Counted from the first letter of the stretch, positions 22,273-33,828 are shown. The stretch: DNA of 64,000 nucleotides from Adenophora triphylla var. japonica (GCA_022495995.1 JAFEMH010001354.1:372001-436000), one strand, 5' to 3'. Notes: a model not told the origin generated them from the letters alone. Numbers and translations: made by a program.

Positions 22273-22560
22273 CTCCCTGCGTCCCACCCGAAGCGTCACT
22301 TTTTGCCCAAAAGGGTGTCCCGTTTAAAGCGTCACCCTTTCCTAAAAAGAAAATATTTTATTAATATTCTATTACCCATCCACTATTCCCTCCACTAATT
22401 CTCTCTCCTCTACACTCACAACACTTTTTAAATTTACTATTTCCTCCACTAATTCTCTCTCCTATTTTCAAATTACACTCACAACATTTTTCTTCCCACA
22501 CTTTTCCTTAATTTGCGTGCCACCCCTAAAATGGCGACGCTTCTACCGGGACGGAGGGAG
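22273..22560. mobile_element. Stowaway MITE
   Basis: Ends CTCCCTGCGTCCCACCCGAA and inverted CTCCCTCCGTCCCGGTAGAA; TA on both sides. 288 bp, and a different subfamily from the neighbour at 21806, since the inner terminal sequence (AGCGTCAC) differs. Confidence 0.92.
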
Positions 22561-22859
22561 TATTATACATGTATTATATGTATATTTCTTTTCTTCTGTC
22601 ATGTAACATTAGATGACTACAGTTATTAGAGTTTAGTTTTTTACATGTCAATTCTTATCCTTGTATTTATATTGACCTAGTAGGATGATACATTTTCTTG
22701 ACAAACCTAGTAGGTTAATTTTTTTTTAGATTTTGTAACTATGATTATGGTCCATAATAGTGTTAAATGCACTTAATTTATTAATTTTCATGTTGTGCTA
22801 ATCAACCTTTCTTTAATTTTTATTCAATTATTAATTATAAATAGGGCCAGTGAAATGGA

Positions 22860-23206
22860 AAAAAAATATAAATTTAAAGTACCTAAGGCGATTGCATTTG
22901 CCGTCTTCTTTTGTTAACCTAAGGCGATTGCATTTGCCGTCTCCTTTTCTAAGCTTAGGCGATTGCAAATGTTATTTAAATAATTAAATAAATAACATTA
23001 ATAAAACTTTTATGCGATGGGAAAAGCAGTCGCGAAAAACAAATACCTAAGGCGAAGGCTATTTTCCGTCGCCTTAGCTTTCCGCGACAAGGCTTTACGC
23101 GACTGCCTTAGCGATTGTTTTCCCCGTCGCGTTAACATTCTGCGACGGCTTTGAGGCTTTACGCGACGGCTTTAGGCCATCGCAAAAAACTATTTTTCTT
23201 GTAGTG
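22860..23206. mobile_element. CACTA-type element fragment
   Basis: The right end read on minus is CACTACAAGAAAAATAG, the CACTA terminus. Inside are repeated subterminal units (CTAAGGCGATTGCATTTGCC twice; several GCGACGGC/CGTCGC words). The opposite terminus is not clear; a degenerate CAGTGAAATGGAAAAAA near 22850 could be it. Non-coding. Confidence 0.7.
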
Positions 23207-23410
23207 AATGAGTCGATCTCGGTCAAAGCACGTCGAACACGAGCCGTCTCGAAGAAAAAAAACGAGCTTGAAAATCAATTCGAGCTCGAGTTTACCTCGA
23301 GCCCACTCGGACTCGAGCTCACTCGAACTCGAGCTCACTCGAACTCGAGCTTTTACGAGTCGTGCCCAAGCCGGCTCGTTTCGTGTAACAGCCCTACATT
23401 TTGAGAATTT

Positions 23411-23989
23411 TCTTAAAGTCTGAGGTTCCATCTTAAAACTAATTGGTGTTAAGGGGAGTAGCCCAGGATCCTTATATGTTAGAGACAAGTCTTGTTTATT
23501 CTCGATGTGGGATAATGTTCTCTTACACGCCCCCTCACGTGTACTCGGGCTTTGCCAAAGGCTTACAACGTGGACTGAATGGTGGGTGGCGCGGAGGGTT
23601 CATCGTGGGCCGTTGGGCCTGCACGTGTAATGGACCAGCTCTGACACCATCTTAAAGTCTGAGGTTCCACCTTAAAATCAATTGGTGTTAAAGGGAGTGG
23701 CCCAGGATCTTTATATGTCATAGGCACAATTCCCAATGTGGGATAATATCTCTAACACGCCCCATCACGTGTAGCCGGACTATGTCAAAGGCTTACAACG
23801 TAGACTTATTAATCGGGTGACACGGAGTAACATCGTGGGCCATTGGGCCTGCACTTGTAAGGACCTGCTCTGATACCATCTTAAAGTCTGAGGTTCCACC
23901 TTAATTGGTGTTAAGAGGAGTAGCCCAGGATCCTTATATGTTAGAGACAAGTCTTGTTTATTCCCGATGTGGGATAATGTTCTCTTACA
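23411..23989 (-). mobile_element. TRIM retrotransposon with three LTRs
   Basis: LTR-like copies at 23411-23527, 23650-23757 and 23879-23989 (about 110 bp each) are separated by two ~122-bp internal stretches. On minus each internal stretch starts with TGGTATCAGAGC or TGGTGTCAGAGC, a methionine-tRNA primer site directly after the LTR. The flanks AATTT at 23406-23410 and 23990-23994 are the target duplication. No coding capacity. Three LTRs with a single pair of flanks suggest unequal recombination between copies or LTR-LTR concatenation. Confidence 0.88.
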
Positions 23990-23994
23990 AATTT

Positions 23995-24659
23995 ACCATC
24001 TAGAACTGGCACCAAATTGAAATGATGCGTGCCCCTTGTGAAATTAAGGAAATTACAGATTTGACACTCTTAAACGCGCGTGAAAAGGAACCAACTCCCT
24101 TTTTCTCTACGCTTTATCTCTCCTCTTTCTTTTTTCCCCTCAAAACTTTAAAATGAAATATTTTAAAATATAGAAGTAAAAAAATAATCTGAAACCACCG
24201 CTGTGCTCATATCGTCGATACGAATCAAACGGTTAGCATCAACATATAATCTGAAGCAAATTTGAGAAGTTAACAATTGTTTTTTAGAAGTTTACAGTTA
24301 TTTTTCACATTTGTTCCAGCTCCCGCTTTTTCTGGAATAAAACAAGGGCTCCGCCCATCTCAGACTGTTCTTCTTCTTCTTCTTAGACAAGAACGAAAGA
24401 ATGTCCAAGGCATGAGTCCTACACCAAGCAATCTAGAAGGACTCATCCTGCCTCTTGTTGCTCCCACCTGATCTCGGAATGGGCTTACCCTGACTCTAAA
24501 AAGGCAACTTTCACAGCTATATGAGAGACGACTTTTGCAAATTTCATGTGCTTGCTCACTTTACGAATTAAGAGAAGTTTACGGTTGTTTTAGCTAAATT
24601 CAAAATTTGTGCATAAAAATGGCTATCATTTACTTGATTTACAGTTGTTTTTAACTTTT
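23995..24659. other. Intergenic, nothing recognised
   Basis: About 660 bases of AT-rich sequence with no supported gene. One short CTT repeat occurs near 24370. Confidence 0.6.
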
Positions 24660-24926
24660 GAGTTAATTACCATTTAGGGCCTAAGGTCGTATAGCAATCT
24701 TCGCGGGCGTGGTGGTTTCCTTGTCAATTTAGGGCCTATCATTAAAAAAGTTAGCCAGTTAAGGGCTATTTGACGAAATTCCAATCCGTTAGACTTTAAC
24801 AAGTTTTTCAACGAAAACTTTTTTAATGATAGGCCCTAAATTGACAAGGAAACCACCACACCCCCCACTCCCCCTCCCCCTGCGAAGACTGCTAAACGAC
24901 CTTAGGCCCTAAATGGTAATTAACCC
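24660..24926. mobile_element. Mutator-type MITE with long TIRs
   Basis: Arms of about 90-100 bp: the left carries TTAATTACCATTTAGGGCCT and the right its inverse. The 9-bp flanks TTAACTTTT (24651-24659) and TTAGTTTTT (24927-24935) match at 7 of 9. The centre is short, so it is almost a fold-back. Non-coding. Confidence 0.75.
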
Positions 24927-24935
24927 TTAGTTTTT

Positions 24936-25651
24936 TTATAACCTCTATTTTTGCAATTATATGAGATTATTTGAAATATTTATTAAGTTTAAGTTATTTT
25001 AGTTAAATTCACGGTTATTTTAATTAAGTTTATAGTTGTTTTAGTCTTTTATAACCTCTCTTTTTAAAATTTTATGAAATTATTTGATATATTTATTAAA
25101 TTCATAGTTATTTTAGTATTTTATGCTCTCTATATTTACTGCATTTATTTCGCAGTAATTGTCAAATTGTATGTCTTAAAGAGCTGTTATTTAGGGAAAT
25201 ACTTTTTAAAAACGGAATAAACAGAGAAAAAAATCTAATTTGTAAAACTTTTTAGTTAATGTGCTATAGTTATTTGCACTATAATATAATAAAATTAAAT
25301 TGTAATAAAACTACCTTTTCATTTAGAATTATGTCACATTAGGACTGACAAGAACACTTATTATGGGATAAGAAAAGTATAACACTTATTATTATGGGAC
25401 GGAGAGGGTATAATTGAGGGAAATTCCCACAGTTTTAGTCTCACAGTTTATTGCCTGGGTTCCAAACACCCAAGACTTAACATGGTTGCAGGCATAACCA
25501 CCAAAGGCCTAACATTGCAAATAAAAGAAAGATCTGAAAATTTTAAGTTACTTGGAATGAATTATAGAAATCTTACATCTGATAGTGTTTGGGTTGAAAC
25601 ACACATATATAAATATATAAACCACCCTTTTTTCAGACCATAGGCTCGAGA
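24936..25651. other. 3' flank of the kinase gene
   Basis: No gene is supported. It is AT-rich and contains direct repeats of TTTTAGTTAAATTCACGGTT-type phrases (24990-25110). A Stowaway-like end, TATGGGACGGAGAGGGTA, lies near 25393 without a partner end. The last ~150 bases before 25652 may be the 3' UTR of the kinase gene. Confidence 0.55.
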
Positions 25652-28600
25652 CTACAATCTCTCATCATCTTCTTCTACATCAGGAGACAGCTTATAAAGA
25701 TCGGACTCCTTCGGAGGCTCACTCTTACTTCTCCCATTTCCAGCAATACCCCTACGAGGCACATCATCATCTCTTTCACTATCACTTTTACGCGGATATT
25801 TCTTCTTCTCTGTGTTGAACGATTCCTTTGGGGCTTCAAACAAAGTCAAACTCCCACCACCTCCACTTTGAAGCATTGCCTCTTCTTTAAGAGTCTCCTG
25901 TGTCTGAAGGGATTCAAGAACTTCAACAACTTGGGTCATTAGAGGCCTTCCTTTTGGGTTTTGGCTTAGGCATTGATATGCCAGGCTGGCAACCTTCACG
26001 GCGGTTCTGGACGAGTATTGACCTTCCATTCTCGGGTCAAGTATTCTCCGGAGTTTCTTGTTGTGGGTCAGGAGTGGTCGGGCCCACTCAACTAAGTTGT
26101 GCTCTCGGCTAGGCCTGCTTTTATCCATGGCTCTCCTTCCTATTAGCATCTCAAGTAGCACCACTCCAAAGCCGTAGATATCACTTCTAGCGGTTAAATG
26201 TCCTGCCAATTTCATAAATGTATGCGTGAAAGTGAGCAACATGTTTGGCGGGTCAATTCCAACCACCCCTGAAATTTGGACAAGTATGACTGGCCCCCTT
26301 ACATAAACTTTTACGTAAATAAAATGACTGATTTGCCCCTAATTCTCTCGAGTACAAAGCCTAAATACTAGGTTGGTCACTTTAGATATTTAAGAGTAAA
26401 ATAGTCATGTTCTTTGCAAAAAGTTGCAGAAGGGGAAAGCGAGATGAAACCAAACCTCAAGGGGGCAGTGATACTTGTCCAAACCTCGGGGGCAGGGGCG
26501 GAGCCAGGGGGGGGCAGGAGGGGGCACTCGCCCCCCCCAGCGGCGGAAATGCAGTGGAAATTTTTTTTTTTTGCCCCCCCCCATATTTTTGTTATATATG
26601 TATATATATAATTAACTTCAAGATTAATACCAGTGAGTGGTGTGGTTCAGCGGTAGAAGGGGTGAGGTTAAAGCCTTTGGTTCATGTTCGAACCCTACTA
26701 CCTACCTACTACCTACATTTTCAATTAATTTTATTTGTCTTCCATCTTTGCTATTCTTTCTCTTAACAGTTTTGTTTTTCTCTTTCTCCTAATTTCCTCA
26801 CATTTTTTCAATCTTAATTAATTAGTTAGGCTTTTCCCATTTTTTTTGTTTTTGGTCTTTCTTCCTATTATCCCAAGTTTAATTAGCAAATTTGATTTTC
26901 TTTTTTGTACGAGTAATATATTTTAATAAATTGTTTGCGTTAAATACTTCAACATTATTTCAATCGTTCTTTGAATTATTTACTTTTATCATTTTTGTTA
27001 ACTAAAATACATTGTATTTCATGAATCCGACCCATTTTTTACTTGTCCGACCCGAAATTTTTTTTTCGGGGGCACTGCCCCCGAACCCCCGTGTAATCTT
27101 GCCCCCCCCTCGGCCAATTCCTGGCTCCGCCCCTGCTCGGGGGTGGGCAGTGGAATTAACCCCATGTTTGGAAAAATGATTACAAGCACTAAAGTAAGCC
27201 GGGAGCACATGGAGGTTAAATTTTGCAGTTGCTAACATGTACTCACCGGTCATGACATATTCAGGAGCTGCATAACCGTAAGTGCCCATTACTCGTGTAG
27301 ACACATGGGTTTGATCACCCATAGGTCCGTCCTTTGCCAGCCCAAAATCAGACAACTTGGCGTTGAATTCCTGCAGGTTTTCCCTCAAATGTTAGTAAAA
27401 TAAAGGTTCATGAAGATTTAATCCAAAAAGAGTCAGAAATCATGGGGCAACACACATTTTAGTTTTACAAAAATAAAAATAAAAAAACTTTAACAAGTCA
27501 GCGGTGATTATCTAGCATTTATCTCTTAAAACTGTTTGACCAAGCAAAATTAAAGGCTTAGGCAGTACATTTACGCACCAGGATTATATTGAACTCATGA
27601 ATGGTTAGCCTGATTTATTATATTCAAAAAGAAAAAGAAAAAAAAAAAGGAATGCACTAGAAAACTTTGAACATTAAAGAAAAACAAAATACCAACCTTA
27701 TCCAGTAAAATAAAATACCAACCTTATCCAGTAAAATATTTGATGTTTTGAAATCCCGATAGATAATAGGTCTTTCGGCATCATGAAGAAAAGCAAGGCC
27801 TTTTGCAGCATCCAATGCAATCTTCATTCTTCTTGACCAAGTCAGTGTATCACAAACTCCTTAACAGCGAAAGATTCGTAGAATGAATATCACATTAGGG
27901 ACTCCAGTAGAGTGAATAACTTCTAATTAATATCACATAATATCACAAAAGAACATCAACATGTTGCAAAACAGCTACCTACTTTCCTAAGTTTGACTTT
28001 CATTTGTTTGTTTGTCATTAAAATGCATTTGAACAAATAGATGGTTGCAAATATGTGTGTTTAAACACCATTTTTTTACTTGAAAAGTTTCTACTATTAT
28101 TCAATGCCAACTTCCCAACAGAAATTCTTACAAGCTGCTAGCAGCTAGCCTTTCAACATGCTACGAAAGCTACTCCTATATAAGCCATACCATCGCTTGA
28201 ATAGCATTGGAAATATATTTCTAGTCCCTCCGTTCCAAAAGGAGTGTCCATTTTATGTTTTCGAGGATTTTAAAGCAGTTGACTTTTAATCACTTTTACT
28301 AACAGGTGTACATAAGTACCCTTAGTGATCAGACCATACATATGATTGCAAGAACAAAATAGAAGATGATAGTTGTCAACGATAATTAAGTAGCTTCACT
28401 AGAATAATTAGAAAATGGACGCTCGTATAAGGATGGAGGGAGTAAAACTTACTGGGTTCTACCAGTTGCAGCTCAAATGAGACATTGTCATTTCACTTCC
28501 TATCTTGGGTGAAAATATAATACCTAAAATAGCGATTTCTTAGAATAATTAAATTGCTAGAATGAGTGTCAATGAAGCAGCTGGAGCTAGGCCCCACGGT

Positions 28601-31600
28601 CCGAACTATGATGATTTTCAGTTTTTCAAGGAAAATGGAGAAGTTGACTTTTAAGCACATTTTGCCGCAATGAGCACATTCTGATTGCAAGTGAAAACAC
28701 GATATGAGAGTATATAAGGTGACTTTAGTAACTTCACGGTAAAAAAAATACTCATTTTGGATCTTTTATGAAAAATGGACAGATATTTTGACTGTAATTA
28801 TATAAGCTGCATTGAATGGAATAGATTTCCACAGTAGCTTGTCAAGAGATGCTGTCTATTAGCAATTCATCTATCTGTATATAAACTTCATAAATACTCA
28901 TTTAGGTACTTACTGCGGAAAAGGTGTTTTTCCAAACTTCCAGATGCCATATATTCATAGACCAAAAGTCGGTGTTCTTCTTCGCAGCAATACCCAATGA
29001 GCTTTACAAGATTTGTGTGATCGAGCTGCCCCAAGTAGTTGACTTCAGCCTGCAGAATTAAGAAGATGGTAAAATCACAAATTTTGCCTTCAAATGTGAT
29101 TATAAGAAACTAGCAATCAACGTTACCAGAAACAGAAGAACTTTGAATCAATTCTTAAATAACATATCTTTTTACTCTTCAGAATAAGTAACTTGAACAT
29201 GGCAAGGAGTCAAAAGCTGGATAGAAAGTGAAGTTCACAGTTTCATCATTCTTACCGAGTAGATGTTAACATATTCATTTTTCATAATCTTGAACCTCTA
29301 CTTAATAGTGATATTCTGAAATACTCAGTATAATATTATGGTGCGGATTATGTATTGGCTAAAACAATAAGCCATAAGCAGTCTCCTGAAGGACCTAAAC
29401 AGTTTTTTCCCTTCGCATGCATATCTTGTACCTTCAATTGCTATATACAGATGAACTCTCCTTCATCCCACTGTACCACTCGCTCCCTTTTTCTGTGTGT
29501 GCGTGTGTGTGTTGCCCTGTTACTGGCATGTTCCATTTCATGTCAACAGACAAACCAGTAAAGATGATAGGGCAAAATTCATAGCCATGGCAGAAAGCTT
29601 TAGCTCATTGGGATCAATGTTCTGCACCTCACTGTCTGTCCTATTAATTTACTTTGCCTTTTACTATCATTTTTTCAGTTGCCACCAAACCACTGTCCAT
29701 TGGTATCCAGCTTCTGCTAACTACACTGACAACGAATAGGCTTTCTTCACTTGACTACTTTCCATCAATGCTAAGTGTACTTTGATTTTAGATTTGGCTT
29801 TGTCAGTAGTATTATAGAGAATACTCCCTCACTCCCAGAGAGTTTGTCCCACTTTGACTTTAATGGTCAACTCAATCGAACTTTGGCCTTAATTTTATGA
29901 AAATGTTGATATGCTCCAATTCTAAAAATTGTTATTGTTTCACCATTATGAATACTATCAATAACATTTTTTTTGAATTGCATAAGAATATTTACATTTT
30001 TATAATATTATGGTCAAAGTTCGATTGAGCTGACCATCAAAGTCAAAGTGGGAACAAACTTTCTGGGACGGAGGGAGTAAGTGCCAGTTCAGGGAGCAAG
30101 AAAGCAATAAGAATTCTGCCATCTTTATGAACCTAATACCATTTCATATCATCAATCAATGAAGGAGGAAAATGTAGTAGGGCCACTGCACTTTCCTCCT
30201 TCAGTGTGCATTATCCAAAAGCTGTCTCAAGGTCAATCGTACTACGTTGTGCTGTAAATAACTAGCTTAGTTTTTCCAGTGAATGACTAATGAGATGGAT
30301 AAGGAGATTGGGATAAACCTTCTTAAAGCCTTGTTGTACATTATTATCACCTTTTTACTCATCACATTTGAAAACACGAGTCGCACTTAAAAGAGTGCCA
30401 AGGCTTGATAACCATAGTTGGGTCTTCTCTTCAAGGAAAAAAAAAAAACTTTCAAATAAGGAGCCAACTTCCCATAGTGATCTCCTTTTTTTTTCTCCCC
30501 AAGTGATCTCTTAAAGAGTTAAAGGTGATGCAAAGTTATCTGCTATTTATGCATGAACTCAAGGTTGACTTTGATGCTATCATACATAGACTTGACACAC
30601 ATAATGCCAACCAATGTTGAACACCCTAAATTTCTACCAATTTCTAACAATTCTTAAGATATAAATAGCTCGTCTTCATATTTCATCATCAAGGTAACTC
30701 AAAATTCTGCTCATATTGGGAGAAAAAACACAAAACACGGAAAGGTGAAAGGTGAAAGTAATTACCAGCCATTCTCTGTCCCCTTGAATTCCTTCAGGAT
30801 CAAGCTCCTTAATGGCAACTGGGGTTTTCTTGTAACCAGGCCTCACATTCTCATCTATAACTCCTTTATAAACAATACCAAATCCACCTTCACCAAGAAC
30901 TTGATCTGGCCGGAACAACTTGGTCGCCTTCCGCATCTCGTCATAAGTAAAGATATCTAGATTACTATAACCACCTTGACTTTGAAGATCCTTCACATTT
31001 TTGGGAATCACCACTACGCTGGGAGTTTCTGGTCCATATGAATATGCAGAATTTTCTTTGGAAAGTGACGGGCCAATGCCATGCCCACCTGAACATTTCA
31101 TCCAACACAAGTCTTATTTAGCTCAAAATTACTTAAAATCCACCCCTCTCTCCAAAATTACTACGCAACCGGGACGCACTACCCTGAGCACAAACACCGT
31201 GGGTCAACTAGACTCATCACAATCTCAACCAAGAGCCCATGGATGATGTTGGTCACCAGTGTTAAATTTGTGAACAATTGAATAAAAGACTAAACTCCTG
31301 CATCTAGTGTATGTGGGATGGGGCAATACATGAAGGGATCATAAAATCTAGAAATGACCCTCTTTTTATCACCTTACTGCTAGTTTATATGCAAGACTAG
31401 TCATCCCAACCCATTCAATTTCATATAAATCTAATTCCATGATAGTTCAAATAAATAGGGTCTATTTTGACTGTTTCATTCATCAATTATAACCTCAACA
31501 ACTCAGAAAATGTAATAAATCTTGAAACCAAATTGGGATTGAAGAAATTAGTACCTGGCTTGTTCTTCTGATGTTGTGAGTCTTGGTATTCAGAACTGAA

Positions 31601-31612
31601 ACAAGAACCCAT
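25652..31612 (-). CDS. PBL17-like: Receptor-like cytoplasmic kinase, RLCK-VII (PBL17-like)
   Basis: A Ser/Thr kinase of the PBS1-like group that relays signals from cell-surface immune and growth receptors at the plasma membrane. Six coding exons join in frame to 442 codons: 31612-31555, 31088-30766, 29049-28914, 27859-27723, 27370-27247 and 26202-25652, all with GT-AG borders. The N-terminus [10 protein letters not shown] has Gly2 and Cys4, a myristoylation/palmitoylation anchor. The kinase domain (about residues 75-355) shows [26 protein letters not shown] (YRD in place of HRD, as is usual in this group), DFGLAK, the activation loop [20 protein letters not shown], and [13 protein letters not shown] polar tail of about 85 residues rich in Ser, Lys and Glu ends DVEEDDERL. 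The reading frame is open. Introns 2 and 3 hold Stowaways and intron 5 a hAT element. The exon 4 donor is duplicated 26 bp downstream. The exact PBL number is inferred from remembered similarity. Confidence 0.94.
26493..27135. mobile_element. hAT-type element in kinase intron 5
   Basis: Terminal inverted repeats CAGGGGCGGAGCCAGG (left) and its inverse (right, ending 27135). A perfect 8-bp duplication CTCGGGGG occurs at 26485-26492 and 27136-27143. 643 bp and non-autonomous. It fills most of the 1-kb intron without touching either splice site. Confidence 0.93.
26632..26702 (+). other. tRNA-like A box and B box inside the hAT element
   Basis: TGGTTCAGCGGTAGAAGG (from about 26642) resembles an A box and GGTTCATGTTCGAACCC (from about 26679) a B box, spaced as in tRNA genes and SINE promoters. 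No cloverleaf or full acceptor stem could be drawn, so this is not called a tRNA gene. It may be a SINE remnant captured by the hAT element. Confidence 0.5.
27695..27746 (-). repeat. 26-bp duplication across the exon 4 splice donor
   Basis: The words ACCTTATCCAGTAAAAT occur at 27695 and 27721 (plus coordinates) within two copies of a 26-bp unit. On minus this repeats the last codons of exon 4 plus GTTGGTATTTT, so two potential donors lie 26 bp apart. Use of the outer donor would shift the frame. Confidence 0.9.
28224..28442. mobile_element. Stowaway MITE in kinase intron 3
   Basis: The left end GTCCCTCCGTTCCAAAAGGA and the inverted right end CTCCCTCCATCCTTATACGA are flanked by TA. 219 bp, non-coding. 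Confidence 0.85.
29824..30077. mobile_element. Stowaway MITE in kinase intron 2
   Basis: The ends CTCCCTCACTCCCAGAGAGT and inverted CTCCCTCCGTCCCAGAAAGT are flanked by TA. Inner arms include CCCACTTTGACTTT and its inverse, so it is nearly a full fold-back. Confidence 0.93.
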
Positions 31613-31869
31613 TTGTATCCTAACCCGTTCCCTCAAAATCAGATTTACATTTCACCTCCTCATTCTTGGGATTATTCCACTCAAATAATCAAGAACCAGT
31701 TGGGTTGTTCAAGAAAAGATTCTATCTTTATAACTCTCCGCCGGAAATATCAGCTGGGTCGCCGGGAAATGACGGCGATTTTCGCTGGAATCCAATCTGG
31801 GTTCCTCTGGAAACTTATGCTATGAGTGAAGGTTGCTGCTTTTAGAAAGAAATTTGTAGTACAGGAAGG
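31613..31869 (-). promoter_or_regulatory. Probable 5' UTR / promoter of the kinase gene
   Basis: Sequence directly upstream of the start codon on minus. No TATA box could be assigned with confidence. The (GA)n/(GT)n tract at 31870-31932 lies about 260 bp upstream of the start, a common place for GA repeats in plant 5' regions. Confidence 0.45.
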
Positions 31870-31891
31870 AAGAGAGAGAGAGAGAGAGAGA

Positions 31892-31931
<40 letters not shown>

Positions 31932-31932
31932 G
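31870..31932. repeat. Compound (GA)n(GT)n(GA)n microsatellite
   Basis: About 11 GA, 9 GT and 11 GA units in a row. A GAGA tract in the kinase gene's upstream region may bind BPC-type GAGA factors; that is an inference. Confidence 0.95.
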
Positions 31933-32305
31933 TTATTAAAAGATGGTTTTGGTTGAGAAGGTTGAATGATTGATGAGTCTAATTGTTTGAACGTAAATTC
32001 CAAATATATCAATCACTGTTGTTGGCTGGTCTGGCTAGACTGTGGGGTTAGCTTGCATTCAAAGGCCGACGACAATCTACCTTCATCATGGAAGTTATTA
32101 CCAAAATACCATTTGTCCATTCCAACCCCTCCCCCCCTTTTATTTTCTCAATTGTCCACGAAAATAAATTCGTTTTAAAAAAAACAATTTTGATACAAAT
32201 AAATTTAAATGAAAAAATCTAACTTGCTCAATGATTGGTAATACATCTGTTATTGATTGAAAGAGGATTTCTTTTTTCAATTAAAAGTTAAAACTATGGG
32301 ATATA

Positions 32306-32578
32306 CTCCCTATCCCTATGTCCTACATTAGGTTACCCATTTACTATTGAGAACGAAAAATAAAAAGTGAATATATATAATGTTATTAAAGTAGGTGTTG
32401 TGAGTGGGTAGGAAAGAGAAAGTGGGATAGAGAATAGTAAGCGGATAGTTGTTGTGAGTATGATAAGTGGGTCACATGAATAAAGAAGTATTAAAAAGTT
32501 TCCTTTTTAGAAAAGTGAGACTTTAAAGTGGAACGCTCAAAATAGCAAAATTGATAAGATTTTATGGGACGGAGGGAG
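32306..32578. mobile_element. Stowaway MITE
   Basis: The right end, inverted, is CTCCCTCCGTCCCATAAAAT. The left end CTCCCTATCCCTATGTCCTA is degenerate. TA flanks both sides. 273 bp. Confidence 0.82.
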
Positions 32579-32580
32579 TA

Positions 32581-33362
32581 TCTCATAAGTTTGTACACTT
32601 CAGATTGGACTCAAAATCTCTTTAATGCAAACTAGTCTTTTGAATCGACTCAATACGAAGTATCCAGACCGTGAGTTACCTTCTAATTACGGATAACCTT
32701 ACTTGTAGTATATCTCGTCCTAGGGGTCCATCAGACTCCCGATCGACTCCAGACTCCCGGTTCCAATCTTGCGGATCACGACTTAATACGATCTCTGACA
32801 CTAACTAACAGATTTGTCTTTATCCCATTTAATGAATCACCGAGCGCCTATCACGCGCTTTATGGCGTTGAATCAACAGTCACTGTTCCTCTACAGTACA
32901 TCATTTGTACACAAACATCACTTTTTCAGTGTCCTTTCTCTGTAACATCCAACCAAAGCGTGCCAAATATCTCATACAAGACATATATGCTCAACGGTTA
33001 AAATCTCTCACAATATATTTCTCTATATACTATTAATTATAAATACGACCCTTAGCCTCCTTGGCCAATATACGTTCTAACCTAAACACACACACGCACC
33101 AAGGTATTTAAGGCATTGTGCTTAGTTATTATCTCCCTCGGAAATCTTACTCTAATACCCGAGTGCCTGACCCGGGGTCAAATCTGACGATGTTTCTCGA
33201 TTGTGTTGTGTTCTTAGGTTTCAGCTATAAAGTCAGATACCACTCACGAGACCAAAAAGTCTTGGCGTAATCAATATTCGATCGGGAGTCCTTCAAATGA
33301 GTGGTGCTCGTTCCCGTCCATGCCACCTCACTCTCACTTTATGCAGTTAAGATTATTTTATT
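32581..33362. other. Unassigned sequence, possibly LTR debris
   Basis: About 780 bases without a gene. The compositional style (many ATACGA, GATCGACTCC, CCCGG words and a CACACACGCACC stretch near 33090) resembles an old LTR, but no partner copy or boundary is present in the window. Confidence 0.4.
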
Positions 33363-33828
33363 TGTTGGATTTGGTGCCATATAAGTTTGGAAACGCCTAA
33401 ATTAAGCAATTATACTAGAAATTTTGAAATTCCCGTGAACTCAACGAGGGAGCGACCGCGCGCTATCGTTTTTTGGAGATGGGGCGATCACGCCCTGGGA
33501 AGGGGCGATCGCACCCTATGTCGGATTGGGCCTATTAAGCGGCATATTTGGCTAAGGGTTGTAAAATCCTGCAGGGTTTGGAGTAGGCATATAAATAGAG
33601 CCTATTCCCAACCATGTTTGTAGTTTCTCTTGCTCATCTGTTTCTCTAGATCTAGGGTTTACACAGTTGTGAATTCTTTGCCAAGAATTTGTGCATTATA
33701 TTAGAGATTGTAATATGTTGATTTTCAGAAGATAATAATATTTTTTCCCTATGCCCGTGGACGTAGCCAAGTTGGTGAACCACGTATATCTGTGTGTTGT
33801 GATTGTTGCTTATTTTCTATATTCTAAG
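33363..33828 (+). repeat. 5' LTR of the TNT1-94-like copia
   Basis: Partner of 41692-42204. The primer site after it is eroded: only AGAGCCGGTCAGG remains of what is normally a TGGTATCAGAGCC-type site. Confidence 0.82.

Larger units (their letters stand above)
10381..23396. mobile_element. hAT-like DNA transposon enlarged by nested insertions
   Basis: The left end is TAGGGTTGTAAACGAGCC and the right end, read inward on minus, is TAGGGCTGTTACACGAAACG. Flanks CATTTTGG (10373-10380) and CATTTTGA (23397-23404) form a 7/8 target duplication of the 8-bp size typical of hAT. Both subterminal regions (10381-10600 and 23208-23396) are dense in GAGCTCGAG-type words on opposite strands. The bulk of the present length is a Sirevirus-like copia (10621-21460), two Stowaways and a CACTA fragment. 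No hAT transposase is seen, so the original element was short and non-autonomous. Confidence 0.7.

Noticed and set aside
23204..23423. Ser/Glu/Leu-rich frames near the hAT right end
   Set aside because: The GAGCTCGA repeat codes Glu-Leu-Glu on one frame and Ser-Ser on another; no evidence of a gene.
26632..26702. A true tRNA gene
   Set aside because: No acceptor stem or anticodon arm could be drawn; kept only as A/B-box-like signal.
32581..33362. A separate LTR retrotransposon end
   Set aside because: No partner copy, primer site or coding part found; left as unassigned.
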